Positions 35,201 to 44,298 of a DNA stretch of 64,000 bases are shown here, piece by piece. The stretch is from Geminicoccus harenae (GTDB taxonomy: Bacteria; Pseudomonadota; Alphaproteobacteria; Geminicoccales; Geminicoccaceae). The position numbers were made by a program, and so were the translations under genes. Below the pieces are notes generated by a model. The model ran no database searches, was not told the DNA's origin, and saw nothing but the letters and a program-made list of their open reading frames with translations. Each line of letters begins with the position of its first letter. Positions within the stretch are counted from its first letter, which is position 1. The DNA lies in assembly GCF_019800005.1 (NCBI RefSeq), contig NZ_JABGCL010000020.1, positions 1 to 64,000 of the forward strand. The letters run 5' to 3'.

Positions 35201-36517
35201 ATGTCGGACCGGAACGCGGCGATTGCGGCCGTGCAGGCGCAGATCGATGCCGAGCGCGACTGGCTGGTCGACCTGACCAGCCGGATGGTGCGGGTGCCGA
35301 CCGTCAACCCGAAATTCGAGACGGACCCGGCAATCAACCGTGAGGCCGAGCTGCAGGCGCTGCTGGAGCCGATCCTGCAGGAGGAAGGCTTCGCCACCGA
35401 GCAGTGGGACGTCCTGCCGGGCCGGCCGAACTTGGTGGGCGAGCGGCCAGGCACGGAGGAGCGCAGCCTGATCCTGTGCGGCCATATCGACGTCGTGCCG
35501 GTGGGCGCTGCGTCGGACTGGACGGTCGACCCGTTCGGCGGCGAGGTCAGGGACGGCCGGCTCTACGGCCGGGGTGCCATCGACATGAAGGGCGGGGTGG
35601 CCGCCTGCATCGCGGCTACCCGGGCGATCCGCCGGGCCGGGCTGGAACTGGAGGGCCGCCTCGCGCTCCACGCGGTGGTCGACGAGGAGGCCGGCGGCTT
35701 CGGCGCCATGGACGCGGTCAAGCGGGGCAAGCTCGCCAAGGCGGTGCTGGTCGCCGAGCCCACCTGGGGCGACGTGCTGCCGGCCGAGGGCGGGCTCGAA
35801 TGGGTGCGGGTCACCATTCGCGGCCGCACCGCCCATGCCGGCTGGCGCTACAACGAGATCTACCCGCAGCGGCACACAGGTGACCGGCTGGAGCCGGGCG
35901 TGAACGCGATCGACCTCGTCAACCGCTTCATGCAGGCGCTGCGCCACTACGAGAACGACCGTGGCCGGGCCAAGGACCATCCGCTGGTGCCGGTCGGCCT
36001 CAACACGATCAATGTCGGCGTGATCCAGGGGGGTGCCGGGCTCGGCGAGAACGGCCTGCCGACGATCATGACCAACCCGGCGATCATCCCCGACGTGGTG
36101 GTGCTGGACCTGGACATGAAGTTCCTGCCGAACGAGAGCTCGGCCGAGGTCCGCCGCGACTTCGAGGCCTTCGTCCACCACTTCGCCCAGACCGATAGCT
36201 GGCTGCGTGATCATCCGCCCACCGTGCAGTGGGAGCTGGGCGGGCTGCATTTCCCGGCCTTGAACACGCCGGTCGACCACCCGCTGGTCAGCTCGCTGGT
36301 CGAGCACAAGACCAGGCTCGGCAAGGCACCCGAGATCCGGGGCTTCGTCGCGGTCTGCGACGCTGCCCATTATGCCGGGGCAGGGGTGGATGGCGTGATC
36401 TTCGGCCCTTCGGGCGACGGCTTCCACGGCGTCGACGAATATGTCGACCTCGCCTCACTGGTCGAGGCCACCAAGGTGATCGCCGGCGCGGTCATCGACT
36501 GGTGCGGGGTGCGCTGA
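35201..36517 (+). CDS. M20-family ArgE/DapE-type deacylase
   Basis: 438 residues. Zinc motifs: LCGHIDVVPVG, GRGAIDMKGG and DEEAGG, with a lid domain containing GRTAHAGW. The family removes acyl groups from amino acids or succinyl-diaminopimelate. ATG 35201 has GGGAG 6 bases upstream. It follows the amidohydrolase after 75 bp on the same strand and may belong to the same pathway. Confidence 0.88.
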   Translation: MSDRNAAIAAVQAQIDAERDWLVDLTSRMVRVPTVNPKFETDPAINREAELQALLEPILQEEGFATEQWDVLPGRPNLVGERPGTEERSLILCGHIDVVPVGAASDWTVDPFGGEVRDGRLYGRGAIDMKGGVAACIAATRAIRRAGLELEGRLALHAVVDEEAGGFGAMDAVKRGKLAKAVLVAEPTWGDVLPAEGGLEWVRVTIRGRTAHAGWRYNEIYPQRHTGDRLEPGVNAIDLVNRFMQALRHYENDRGRAKDHPLVPVGLNTINVGVIQGGAGLGENGLPTIMTNPAIIPDVVVLDLDMKFLPNESSAEVRRDFEAFVHHFAQTDSWLRDHPPTVQWELGGLHFPALNTPVDHPLVSSLVEHKTRLGKAPEIRGFVAVCDAAHYAGAGVDGVIFGPSGDGFHGVDEYVDLASLVEATKVIAGAVIDWCGVR

Positions 36518-36541
36518 CCGCTGCAGCCTGCCGGCCGGCGC

Positions 36542-37048
36542 TCAGTCGCCGGCCGGCACCAGGCGCGTGGCCTGGGCGAGGTCGCCCTCGAACCAGAGCA
36601 GCGGGCTGCCGCTGCCGGTCATGGTGACGGAGAGGACCTGGCCCACCAGGATGCCGTGGCTGGCGCCGTCATGGACGGTTTCCAGCGCGCACTCGAAGGC
36701 GACCAGCGCATCGGCCAGCACCGGTACGCCGTGCTCGCCCGCCACCCAATTGCCGGCGGCAAAGCGCGGCTCGCCGCTCTCCGCGAAGCGGCCGCCGAAT
36801 CGGCTGGCCAGCTCGCCATGCTCCGGGCGGAGCAGGTTCACCGCGAAGCGGCGATTGCGCAGGATCGGCTGGAAGGAATCGGAATCGCGGTTGATGCAGG
36901 CGAGCAGGGTCGGCGGGTCGGCGGACACCGAGGTCACCGCGGTCGCGGTCAGGCCGAACCGGTCGGGTGCTTGGCCAGTGGTCACGATCGTCACGCTGGC
37001 CGCCAGGCGGCGCATCCCGTCGATATAGGACACCCGGTTCACGCTCAC
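36542..37048 (-). CDS. Flavin reductase-like FMN-binding protein
   Basis: 168 residues with the split-barrel flavin-reductase fold: MRRLAASVTIVTT, TAVTSVSADPPTLLACIN, a central FAVNLL strand and HGILVGQV. Such proteins supply reduced FMN to two-component monooxygenases, but no monooxygenase is adjacent. The start at GTG 37048 has GGGAG at good spacing. Confidence 0.85.
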   Translation of the reverse strand: MSVNRVSYIDGMRRLAASVTIVTTGQAPDRFGLTATAVTSVSADPPTLLACINRDSDSFQPILRNRRFAVNLLRPEHGELASRFGGRFAESGEPRFAAGNWVAGEHGVPVLADALVAFECALETVHDGASHGILVGQVLSVTMTGSGSPLLWFEGDLAQATRLVPAGD

Positions 37049-37223
37049 CCGTTTCTCCCGCCCGTTCACGCCCGCCGCTCGCGCCGGTGTCCTGCGTTTT
37101 CCGCCGATCGGCAAGCAGCGCGGCATGCCCGGAGCCGCAACCTTGTGGCAGGACGGGCGTTCCTGAAACCCTGGCGGGCTGCGGCCAAGGGCGGCGGGGC
37201 CCGGGCAGGCGGGGAACTGGACG

Positions 37224-37907
37224 ATGACGGACCTGGTGCTGGCCCGGGCACGGATGGTCGAGCGGCAGCTCAAGGGCCGCGGCATCACCGACCCCCGCGT
37301 GCTGGCCGCGATGGCAAGCGTGCCGCGGGAGGCGTTCATCGCCGAGAGCCAGCGCGACGCCGCCTATGTCGACGGCCCGCTGCCGATCGGCGAGGGCCAG
37401 ACCATCTCGCAGCCCTTCGTGGTCGCCATGATGCTGCAGGCGGCCGAGCTCCAGCCGGATGACCGGGCGCTGGAGATCGGTGCCGGCTCGGGCTATGCCG
37501 CCGCGATCATGGCCGAGATCGTGCGGGAAGTGCACACGGTCGAGCGGCACCCGCGCCTGGCCGAGATCGCCCGGGCGCGCCTGGAGCTCATGAAGTACCG
37601 CAACGTCCAGGTCCACCTGGGCGACGGCTCGCTCGGCTGGCCGGACGCAGCCCCCTTCGATGCGATCATCACCGCCGCCGGCGGGCCCGTCGTGCCCGCC
37701 ACGCTCAAGCGGCAGCTCGCGATCGGCGGACGGCTGGTCATGCCGGTGGGGCCGGGCGGCGAGCAGTGCCTGCTCAAGCTCACCCGGCAGAGCGAGACCC
37801 ACTTCCGCGAGGAGGACCTGGGCGCCGTCTGGTTCGTGCCGCTGATCGGCGCCGAAGGCTGGCCGACCCCGTCCACGACCGGAGCGGAGCCCGATCCTTC
37901 CGGCTGA
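37224..37907 (+). CDS. pcm: Protein-L-isoaspartate O-methyltransferase
   Basis: 227 residues. It carries the Pcm signatures: VPREAFI, GQTISQPFVVAMM, LEIGAGSGYAAAIMA (SAM motif I) and the late LVMPVGP motif. It repairs isoaspartyl residues in aged proteins. It is divergent from the flavin reductase with a 175-bp gap. Confidence 0.92.
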   Translation: MTDLVLARARMVERQLKGRGITDPRVLAAMASVPREAFIAESQRDAAYVDGPLPIGEGQTISQPFVVAMMLQAAELQPDDRALEIGAGSGYAAAIMAEIVREVHTVERHPRLAEIARARLELMKYRNVQVHLGDGSLGWPDAAPFDAIITAAGGPVVPATLKRQLAIGGRLVMPVGPGGEQCLLKLTRQSETHFREEDLGAVWFVPLIGAEGWPTPSTTGAEPDPSG

Positions 37908-37937
37908 AGGCCGACCGGCAACCTCGCCGGGTGATCG

Positions 37938-38621
37938 TCAGCCGTCGTGCTGGTAGACCTCGACCGGCGCCAGCGTCCGAAAGCCGATCCGCTCGTACAG
38001 CCGCCGGCCCTGCTGCGATGAGATCAGCAACATGCGTCGCGCACCATCCCGGCCTGCCCTGGCGGCCATGGCCGCCATCAGCGTCTCGCCCAGCCCGCGG
38101 CGCCGGAATGCCGGCTGGGTCAGCACGTGGTCGACCACGTCCAGGTCAGGGTCGGCCCAGCCGAACCGAGCTGCTGCCGCCGGCTCTCCCTGGTAGTCGG
38201 CACGGATGAAGGCAGCCTGGGCGCGATCTGCCGGATCGTCCGGGATCGGCGCGAACAGCCCCAGCCGGTTGAACGCCGCTACCGCCTCGGGACCCTCCAT
38301 CTCGGCGACCTCGACCTTTGCCGCTGCCCCGGCAGCGAGCGGAAGGTCGGCTGCCATCAGGTGCTCGTCGACCAGCTTCTGCATCGACGGGCAAAGAACC
38401 GGCAGGTGGGCGATGGCCTCGGCGCCGATCACCGTCAGCCACATGCCCGCCTCCAGGGGCAACTGCCGGCGCCCCGTGCCCCAGTAGAAGAGCTCCGCCG
38501 ACCGGCCCATCGGCACCCGGTAGCGGACCACGGCGAGATCGTCCGACAGGTCGATCTCGGAGCCGGCATTGCCGCGGGCGTTCAGGTAGCCTTGCAGGAA
38601 CTGGAGGACCTGGCGCTGCAT
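37938..38621 (-). CDS. GNAT-family N-acetyltransferase
   Basis: 227 residues. The C-terminal half has the GNAT acetyl-CoA site VLTQPAFRRRGLGETLM and the terminal QQGRRLYERIGF motif. The N-terminal 110 residues are less typical and may determine substrate. The substrate is unknown. Confidence 0.85.
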   Translation of the reverse strand: MQRQVLQFLQGYLNARGNAGSEIDLSDDLAVVRYRVPMGRSAELFYWGTGRRQLPLEAGMWLTVIGAEAIAHLPVLCPSMQKLVDEHLMAADLPLAAGAAAKVEVAEMEGPEAVAAFNRLGLFAPIPDDPADRAQAAFIRADYQGEPAAAARFGWADPDLDVVDHVLTQPAFRRRGLGETLMAAMAARAGRDGARRMLLISSQQGRRLYERIGFRTLAPVEVYQHDG

Positions 38622-38793
38622 GCTGTTCCGTTCTCCGCCGACGAAGCCGAACCTCCAGCCCCGGGCAATGCCATGGATGCCTGGCGTGCCGGCAGCTTGC
38701 CACCGCAGCGAGTATGCGGAAATCCCGGGAACGTCACACTGCTGGCTGCGGCCACATCTCGATCGGCCGGTTCAGGTGACGCCATTCGCCAGA

Positions 38794-38820
38794 GCCAGGG
38801 CCAGGGCCAGGGCCAGGGCC
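38794..38820 (+). repeat. Hexanucleotide tandem repeat (GCCAGG), 4.5 copies
   Basis: Four perfect GCCAGG units and a partial fifth lie between the GNAT gene start (38621) and the end of the GT-C-like gene (38836). Non-coding as far as I can see. Confidence 0.8.
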
Positions 38821-38835
38821 ATGGCCGGCCGATGT

Positions 38836-40887
38836 TCAACCGCCTGCTACCGCATCGAGCCTCAACCACTGAAGGCCGATGCCGAGCTGGCGTGCGTCCG
38901 TGGACAGGCCGAGCGACAGCGGCGATGTCGCGTTCGGCATGCGGAAGACGATGGACATAGGTTCCTGCTCTCTTGCGATCTCGGCGGGAATTATCGCTGT
39001 GCGTTCACCGCGTGCGTCTGCGAGAGTAAATTCCCACCTCCCGACGAAGCGTCCGTTCACCAGGATCTCGATCTCCTGGCGGGACAGCTCCTCCGCCACG
39101 AAGCTCCATGCTTGGGCCCGCAGCTGCAGGGGAGCGTCTGTCTCAAGTCGAACCGGCAGGATCAGTTCCGCCTCCGATGCATTGGAAAAGGTGCCATCGA
39201 GGTCTGGGATCGACCAGCCGCTGGCGCGATAGGGTCGGCTCGTGTCGTGGTCGGGGGAGAAGCCGAGAAGCTGCCCGACCTGGTAGGGTGGGACCTTGGC
39301 AGGCACGGCCAGACCGAGGCCCAGTGATTGGGATCGGACGATGCACTCGCCGGCGCAGGCCGAGCTCGTGGTCAGCACATAGGTCTGGCCGGGTGTCGAT
39401 CGCTTGCAGACGCGTTCCGGTGTGAACATGACGGCCAGATGGGGGGCTTCGACACAGGTGCGGATGCCCGCGCGTTCGAGATCGAGCACCAAGCCGGTCA
39501 CGAACACCCAGTGCTGGTGGTCCTCGAACTCGATTCGGACAGCGTCGTCTGCCCGGTCATGCAGATCCTTCACCACGCCATCCGACAGCTCACGAAGCCC
39601 GGCGACGTGCTGATTTGGGGTAGTGAAGGCCCCGTGGAACGCCAAGCCAATGCCAAACGCCGCGACGACGATGCCGACAGACTGAGAGGCCCGGCGCATC
39701 GCCCCCTTGATCCCGGCAGCAATGGCGATAGTGACCACCGCCAGCGGCGCGCCGAGATAGAATTGCGCGATGAATGGGTAGAGCGGGCCTGGGGCCCGCC
39801 ACGCATAGAAAGCCAGCAGCAGCGTCATCAGCGCCGTCACAGCAACCACGTGCAGCACGACGGCCCGGGCTTCCCTGTCCCGGAACATGACCACGCTGCC
39901 GACCGCCGCTGCGACCCACAGGATCGGCGAGACCGAGCTTATCGCCAGGTCGGAATAGGCAGGCAGGGCAGGCTTCCAGAACTGCAGAACGAACGCCGCA
40001 ACCTCGCCCACGGAAGCCCCGCTCTCGGGCGTGATTGCCCGGGTGACGTTCCAGAGCATGACGAGGTTGCCTGGCGGATTGATCACCATGTCCAAGAGCA
40101 GAGGTGCCACGAATAAGGCGATGACCGTGGCCGAGATTGCGAACGGGGCGGCCGGAAGCCCGGCTTGCCTGGGGTCGTGCCGACGATACTGGATGGAGCC
40201 GCATGCCAGCGCCAGCAGCCATGGCAGCCCGACGAACGGAACCAGCGGCCAATAGCCATGGACGAGCGCACCACCGCACAGGCTGGCGGCCGGCAGCATC
40301 CAGAGCCGTCCCTGTGCCGTGCCAGCCAGCAACAGGATGAAGGCCAGGAACGGCGCAACCAGCTGAAAAGGTATCCAGGGGTGAGCAAGGATGCCGACAC
40401 CATTGTCCTGGACCAGCAGGACGAGAACGGTGGTGGCGGCGACAGCGACGGCGGCACCCCGGCGGGTGTCCAGAAGCGCCGCCACGGCGGACGCCGCGAT
40501 CCCGACGAAGAACGAGCTGGTGGCGATGACTGCCAGCAGATGGGCGCTGTAGGGGCTGGGCAATCGATGCCCGCTCAGAACCTCGGCGAGGTGGCGAAGA
40601 TAAAGGAAGAACGGTCCTGGGTGATTGAAGCCGAAGCGCGAGTAGTGGCCGACCAGCAGCCAGTCATGCCGTGCCCGTTCAATCAGCAGCATGTCGGCGG
40701 CGATGTCACTGTGAGGGGCCGTATCCGATACCAGGTAAATCCAGTTGTGCCATAGAAGTATGAGAAATACAGATAAAGACGTCAGTAGCCATATAGAAAC
40801 TTGCCGAGCAATCTGTTCCGCGGAGCTTAGTTCATGATTTGCAAGATGGTACTGTGGGTTCTTCTGCAACCTAATGGAAATTGCCAA
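38836..40887 (-). CDS. Large membrane protein, GT-C/PMT-like glycosyltransferase candidate
   Basis: 683 residues. The first 420 have about 10-11 membrane helices. An early periplasmic loop reads DTAPHSDIAADMLLIERA and GHYSRFGFNHPGPFFLYL, the acidic-loop style of GT-C/ArnT-like enzymes that use lipid-linked sugars. The C-terminal 260 residues form a soluble, probably periplasmic beta-rich domain. It lies downstream of the polysaccharide operon on the same strand after a 227-bp gap. Its likely role is modification of the glycan or lipid A, but no exact family is assigned. The region before its start is AT-rich, suggesting its own promoter. Confidence 0.7.
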   Translation of the reverse strand: MAISIRLQKNPQYHLANHELSSAEQIARQVSIWLLTSLSVFLILLWHNWIYLVSDTAPHSDIAADMLLIERARHDWLLVGHYSRFGFNHPGPFFLYLRHLAEVLSGHRLPSPYSAHLLAVIATSSFFVGIAASAVAALLDTRRGAAVAVAATTVLVLLVQDNGVGILAHPWIPFQLVAPFLAFILLLAGTAQGRLWMLPAASLCGGALVHGYWPLVPFVGLPWLLALACGSIQYRRHDPRQAGLPAAPFAISATVIALFVAPLLLDMVINPPGNLVMLWNVTRAITPESGASVGEVAAFVLQFWKPALPAYSDLAISSVSPILWVAAAVGSVVMFRDREARAVVLHVVAVTALMTLLLAFYAWRAPGPLYPFIAQFYLGAPLAVVTIAIAAGIKGAMRRASQSVGIVVAAFGIGLAFHGAFTTPNQHVAGLRELSDGVVKDLHDRADDAVRIEFEDHQHWVFVTGLVLDLERAGIRTCVEAPHLAVMFTPERVCKRSTPGQTYVLTTSSACAGECIVRSQSLGLGLAVPAKVPPYQVGQLLGFSPDHDTSRPYRASGWSIPDLDGTFSNASEAELILPVRLETDAPLQLRAQAWSFVAEELSRQEIEILVNGRFVGRWEFTLADARGERTAIIPAEIAREQEPMSIVFRMPNATSPLSLGLSTDARQLGIGLQWLRLDAVAGG

Positions 40888-41045
40888 AAGTACCCTCCTG
40901 CCTGAGAAGATGGCTTGCGGCCAAGCAGAACCATCCTATCCGACCGGGCTTCGTGGGCATAGATCTTCACGCCAGAAGGTTGTGGCACCGATTCAATGAA
41001 AGGTGATCTCCAGAATGACGCCGGTGCCGGCCGCGAGTGACGGAC

Positions 41046-41061
41046 ATGACCTGATGGTCAT
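41046..41061. terminator. Weak palindrome after the methyltransferase gene
   Basis: ATGACC-TGAT-GGTCAT, a 6-bp stem with a T-run on the plus-strand side. It lies 54 bp past the methyltransferase stop and before the GT-C-like gene. It may be a partial terminator or an operator. Confidence 0.3.
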
Positions 41062-41114
41062 TTTAGAAGCGGCTGCCCGTCACTTTCGATGAGCCGGCGG
41101 AAAGCCCTCCCTGG

Positions 41115-42242
41115 TCAGACAGCGGCAAGGCCGGCACCGGCTTCTGCCGGCTTGTGGATCAGGAAGGTGTTGGAGACCCAGATCTGTGGCGCGCCGGTCA
41201 TGTTGTCGGGCTGGACCTCGATGAGGCGCAGGCCGTGGCGCGCAGCGAGATCGAAGATCACGCGTTGCGGTACGCAGTGCATCTCCATGGTCTTTCTTCG
41301 CTGCACGTGGCGGTATTCCTGCTCGATGAAGGAGTAGTCCGCGCCATAGGTCGGCACCTGGAAGTACAGGATCCCGCCCGGCTTCAGCCCTTCGAACGCG
41401 GCCTCGAGGATGTCGACGATGATCGGCGGCGGGTTGTGCTGGAGCACGATGATCGAGAAGAACAGGTCGACCCCCTGAAGATGCCTCAGATCCTCGGGCC
41501 CTCGCACGAGGACGAAGTCCACATTGGTGACGCCCCGTTCCTTGAGCGCCTTGTGGGCCGCGTCGATGTGATTCTGCGAGATGTCGAACGCCACGACCCG
41601 GCGGAAGCGGCGCGCGAGCCACAGGGTGCAGCGTCCCACGCCACAGCCGTACTCGGCGCACACGGTTTCGGGATCGATCTCGAGCTCGTTCCTTGCGAAC
41701 CAGGTCTCGAGCCGCCGGAGCCCGTTCGCGCCGCTCTTGTAGAACTCCTCCAGGACATCGGCACGGACCATGTTGCGTGCCCGCCAGCGCTCGTCCGTCA
41801 GGACCGACCAGTACGGGTCGCTCACCCCGTACTCGGACCATACCTCCGCGACGTGCCGCCAAAGGCCGGCATGTCGGCCTTCGGCGCCGTCGAGGTCGAT
41901 GCGCAGCGGGCCGCTCGCATCCAGCGGGAAGCGGTCGACATAGTCGTAGACCTTCGCCGCGAATTCCTTCGAGTGCAGGAAGCTCCTCATGACGTCATCG
42001 AGCGACGCGCCATTCCTCAGCGACCGGGCGTGATCCTCCAGCCCCTTGCGATCGGGGGCGCGCCGCAGGGCGACCTCGTAGAGACTGGCGACCACCTTCT
42101 CGGGGCTGAAGGCCGGCTCGCCCGTCGACTGGGCCGGGATCGTCCCGCCCGCTGCAGAAGCCGGCCTGCCATGGTTCGGCAGAAGATCGGTCGATCCGGA
42201 GAACGACCGCCGGAGGAGGTTGATCCATGGCCGCTTGCTCAA
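41115..42242 (-). CDS. SAM-dependent methyltransferase with N-terminal DUF4214-like region
   Basis: 375 residues from a TTG start at 42242, with AAGGGG upstream. The N-terminal 115 or so include a DUF4214-like stretch (SLYEVALRRAPDRKGLEDHARSLRNG). The rest is a class I methyltransferase: AEYGCGVGRCTLWLA (motif I), FDISQNH and LKPGGILYFQVPT. It is the last gene of the closely packed polysaccharide operon; its TTG overlaps the region of the preceding stop. It probably methylates a sugar in the glycan. Confidence 0.8.
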   Translation of the reverse strand: MSKRPWINLLRRSFSGSTDLLPNHGRPASAAGGTIPAQSTGEPAFSPEKVVASLYEVALRRAPDRKGLEDHARSLRNGASLDDVMRSFLHSKEFAAKVYDYVDRFPLDASGPLRIDLDGAEGRHAGLWRHVAEVWSEYGVSDPYWSVLTDERWRARNMVRADVLEEFYKSGANGLRRLETWFARNELEIDPETVCAEYGCGVGRCTLWLARRFRRVVAFDISQNHIDAAHKALKERGVTNVDFVLVRGPEDLRHLQGVDLFFSIIVLQHNPPPIIVDILEAAFEGLKPGGILYFQVPTYGADYSFIEQEYRHVQRRKTMEMHCVPQRVIFDLAARHGLRLIEVQPDNMTGAPQIWVSNTFLIHKPAEAGAGLAAV

Positions 42243-42244
42243 CT

Positions 42245-43414
42245 CTATCCCCTTGTACGAGTCTGGATCTGGCGCTTGGGCTGCGCCAATGCCGCCTGAT
42301 AGACCGCTTCCAGTTTCCTGGCGCTGGACACCCCATCGAACAGCGCACTGCGCGCGATGGCATCGGCGGACATCCGTTCGCGCTGCGTGCGGTCGCGCGC
42401 CAGCATCAACATGGCCGCCGTCCATGCCTCGGTCGCCTCCGGATCGAGCAGGAGAGCGGCGTCGCCGCCTACTTCCGGCAGTGAGCTGCTGTTCGACGAG
42501 ATCGTAGGCGCGCCGAACTGCATCCCCTCGAGAATGGGCAGCCCGAAGCCCTCGAAGAGGGACGGATAGAGATTGGCGTAACAGTTGCGGTAGAGCCAGA
42601 CCAGGTTCTCGTCCGAAACATATCCCGTGCAGATCACGTTCGAGGCGATGCCCAGCTCTTCGAGCCGATGATGGAAGTCGTTCATGAGCCAGCCTTCTCC
42701 CCCGGCGAAGACCAGCGGCATGGCGGGCCCGCCTGCCCGGAGGTAGGCGGCGTAGGCCTCGGCCAGCCGGATCTGGTTCTTGCGCGGCTCGATGGTCCCG
42801 ACGGACAGCCAGAATGCCCCGGGCTCGACATGCGCCATAGACTTGGGCGCTACGCCCTTGCCGAGCGGCTCGTGGAACCGGGAGCAGGGATGAACCACGG
42901 CGACACGGTCTTCCGGGAAGAAGGGGAACAGCTTCAGGAAATGGCGCCTGGATGCGTCGGACACCGCGATGATCCAGTCGGCATAGGCTGCGGCGCGGAC
43001 GACGCCGTCGAAGCATCCGACGCGATTGGCTTCCGTGGTCCAGTCGGGCTGGATGGTGAACCCCAGATCGTGCAGCGTGTAGACCACGCGGCTCTGCCGG
43101 ACCTGGGTGGGGCACCAGAAATTGTTCGCGTGAATGATGTCCGGATGGTGCAGCGCCTGTTCGAGCCGTGCAGCGTTCCAGAAGGCGGCGGCACTCTCGC
43201 GCGTGAGGAAGCGCGGGCCGTAATGCACGGCGCGGCCGGGATAAGGGTTCCGCGCAGGGATCTTGGGGTCGAGATAGAAATCGCCGAAACTGGGATAGAA
43301 CGCGTAGCTGTGCTCGGGCGCGACATCCACCAGCGCGCGGGCCATGGCATCCGCGAAATAGCCGCAACCCGCTTTCCCCGCGCCGGTCTGGCTGACATCG
43401 AACCCGATATGCAT
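42245..43414 (-). CDS. GT4-family glycosyltransferase
   Basis: 389 residues, GT-B fold. The N-terminus MHIGFDVSQTGAGKAG contributes to the acceptor side. The C-terminal donor domain has SVGTIEPRKNQ, YPSLFEGFGLPILEGM and NSSSLPEVGG. It probably transfers a hexose or deoxyhexose onto the growing O-antigen or capsule. It is followed directly by the methyltransferase. Confidence 0.88.
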   Translation of the reverse strand: MHIGFDVSQTGAGKAGCGYFADAMARALVDVAPEHSYAFYPSFGDFYLDPKIPARNPYPGRAVHYGPRFLTRESAAAFWNAARLEQALHHPDIIHANNFWCPTQVRQSRVVYTLHDLGFTIQPDWTTEANRVGCFDGVVRAAAYADWIIAVSDASRRHFLKLFPFFPEDRVAVVHPCSRFHEPLGKGVAPKSMAHVEPGAFWLSVGTIEPRKNQIRLAEAYAAYLRAGGPAMPLVFAGGEGWLMNDFHHRLEELGIASNVICTGYVSDENLVWLYRNCYANLYPSLFEGFGLPILEGMQFGAPTISSNSSSLPEVGGDAALLLDPEATEAWTAAMLMLARDRTQRERMSADAIARSALFDGVSSARKLEAVYQAALAQPKRQIQTRTRG

Positions 43415-43440
43415 CACTTGCCTTGGATCTGGTCTATTTC

Positions 43441-44298
43441 TCAGCGCTTGAGGAGCCAGTTCTTCGTCACCTGCCACATGTCGCTGGATATCCCATGGTT
43501 CCACCACATCGCTGCCAGCAATGACCTTGCTCCGACTTCCCAGACGAAGCGTCTCGGGTGCTTCGACCGGTCGACCCGTGCCTCGACGACGGCGTGGGCA
43601 TAGTTGTACAGCCAGGCATCCTGCACCCTGCCGAGAAGCCGCCGCTGCATATCGTTGATTTCCGCATGAACCTTCACGCGGGATCCGAGGGTCTTGTTCT
43701 CGGCGTACAGCCGCGAGCCGGACAGCTTCTCTTCCAGGTAGCAGAACCTCGCTCCCATCGTCGCGATGCGAAGCCAGTACTCGTAGTCCATGCAGTAGGT
43801 CAGGCGCTCGTCGAGCATGCCGCAACGTTCGACGACCCGGCGACGGAAGAACACGGCGGGTTGGCAGAGGAAGCAGGTGTCCCGCAGGCGGTCGAAATCC
43901 CAGGGTTCGGTCGGGTAGGGCTCGAAGGCCCGGTCCTGCACATCGATATGGTCGGCCAAGCCGTACACGACATCGATGTCCGGGTTCTCGTCCAGGACGC
44001 GGAGCACCTTCCTGACGGCACCGGGATAATAGATGTCGTCCGAGTTCAGCCAGCCGATGATGGATCCTTTGGTCGCGTGCAGCCCCTTGTTCACGGCGTG
44101 GGTCTGGCCACGATCCTTCTCGCTCACCCAGTACAGCCGATCGTCATAGCGCTTGAGGATATCGACCGTGCCATCGGTGCTGGCTCCGTCGAACACGACA
44201 TGTTCCAGTCCGGGGACATCCTGCTCGATCACGCTCTCCAGTGTCCGTTCGATGAAACGAGCCTGGTTGAAGGACGGCGTAACGATGCTGACCGTCAC
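43441..44298 (-). CDS. GT2-family glycosyltransferase
   Basis: 285 residues, GT-A fold. SIVTPSFNQARFIERTLESV, the DGASTDGT region and LNSDDIYYPG (DxD-like metal site) place it in family 2. The C-terminal half includes a CMDYEYWLR acceptor motif. The start codon GTG overlaps the upstream gene stop (GTGA), so it is co-translated with the neighbouring GT4. Confidence 0.88.
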   Translation of the reverse strand: MTVSIVTPSFNQARFIERTLESVIEQDVPGLEHVVFDGASTDGTVDILKRYDDRLYWVSEKDRGQTHAVNKGLHATKGSIIGWLNSDDIYYPGAVRKVLRVLDENPDIDVVYGLADHIDVQDRAFEPYPTEPWDFDRLRDTCFLCQPAVFFRRRVVERCGMLDERLTYCMDYEYWLRIATMGARFCYLEEKLSGSRLYAENKTLGSRVKVHAEINDMQRRLLGRVQDAWLYNYAHAVVEARVDRSKHPRRFVWEVGARSLLAAMWWNHGISSDMWQVTKNWLLKR

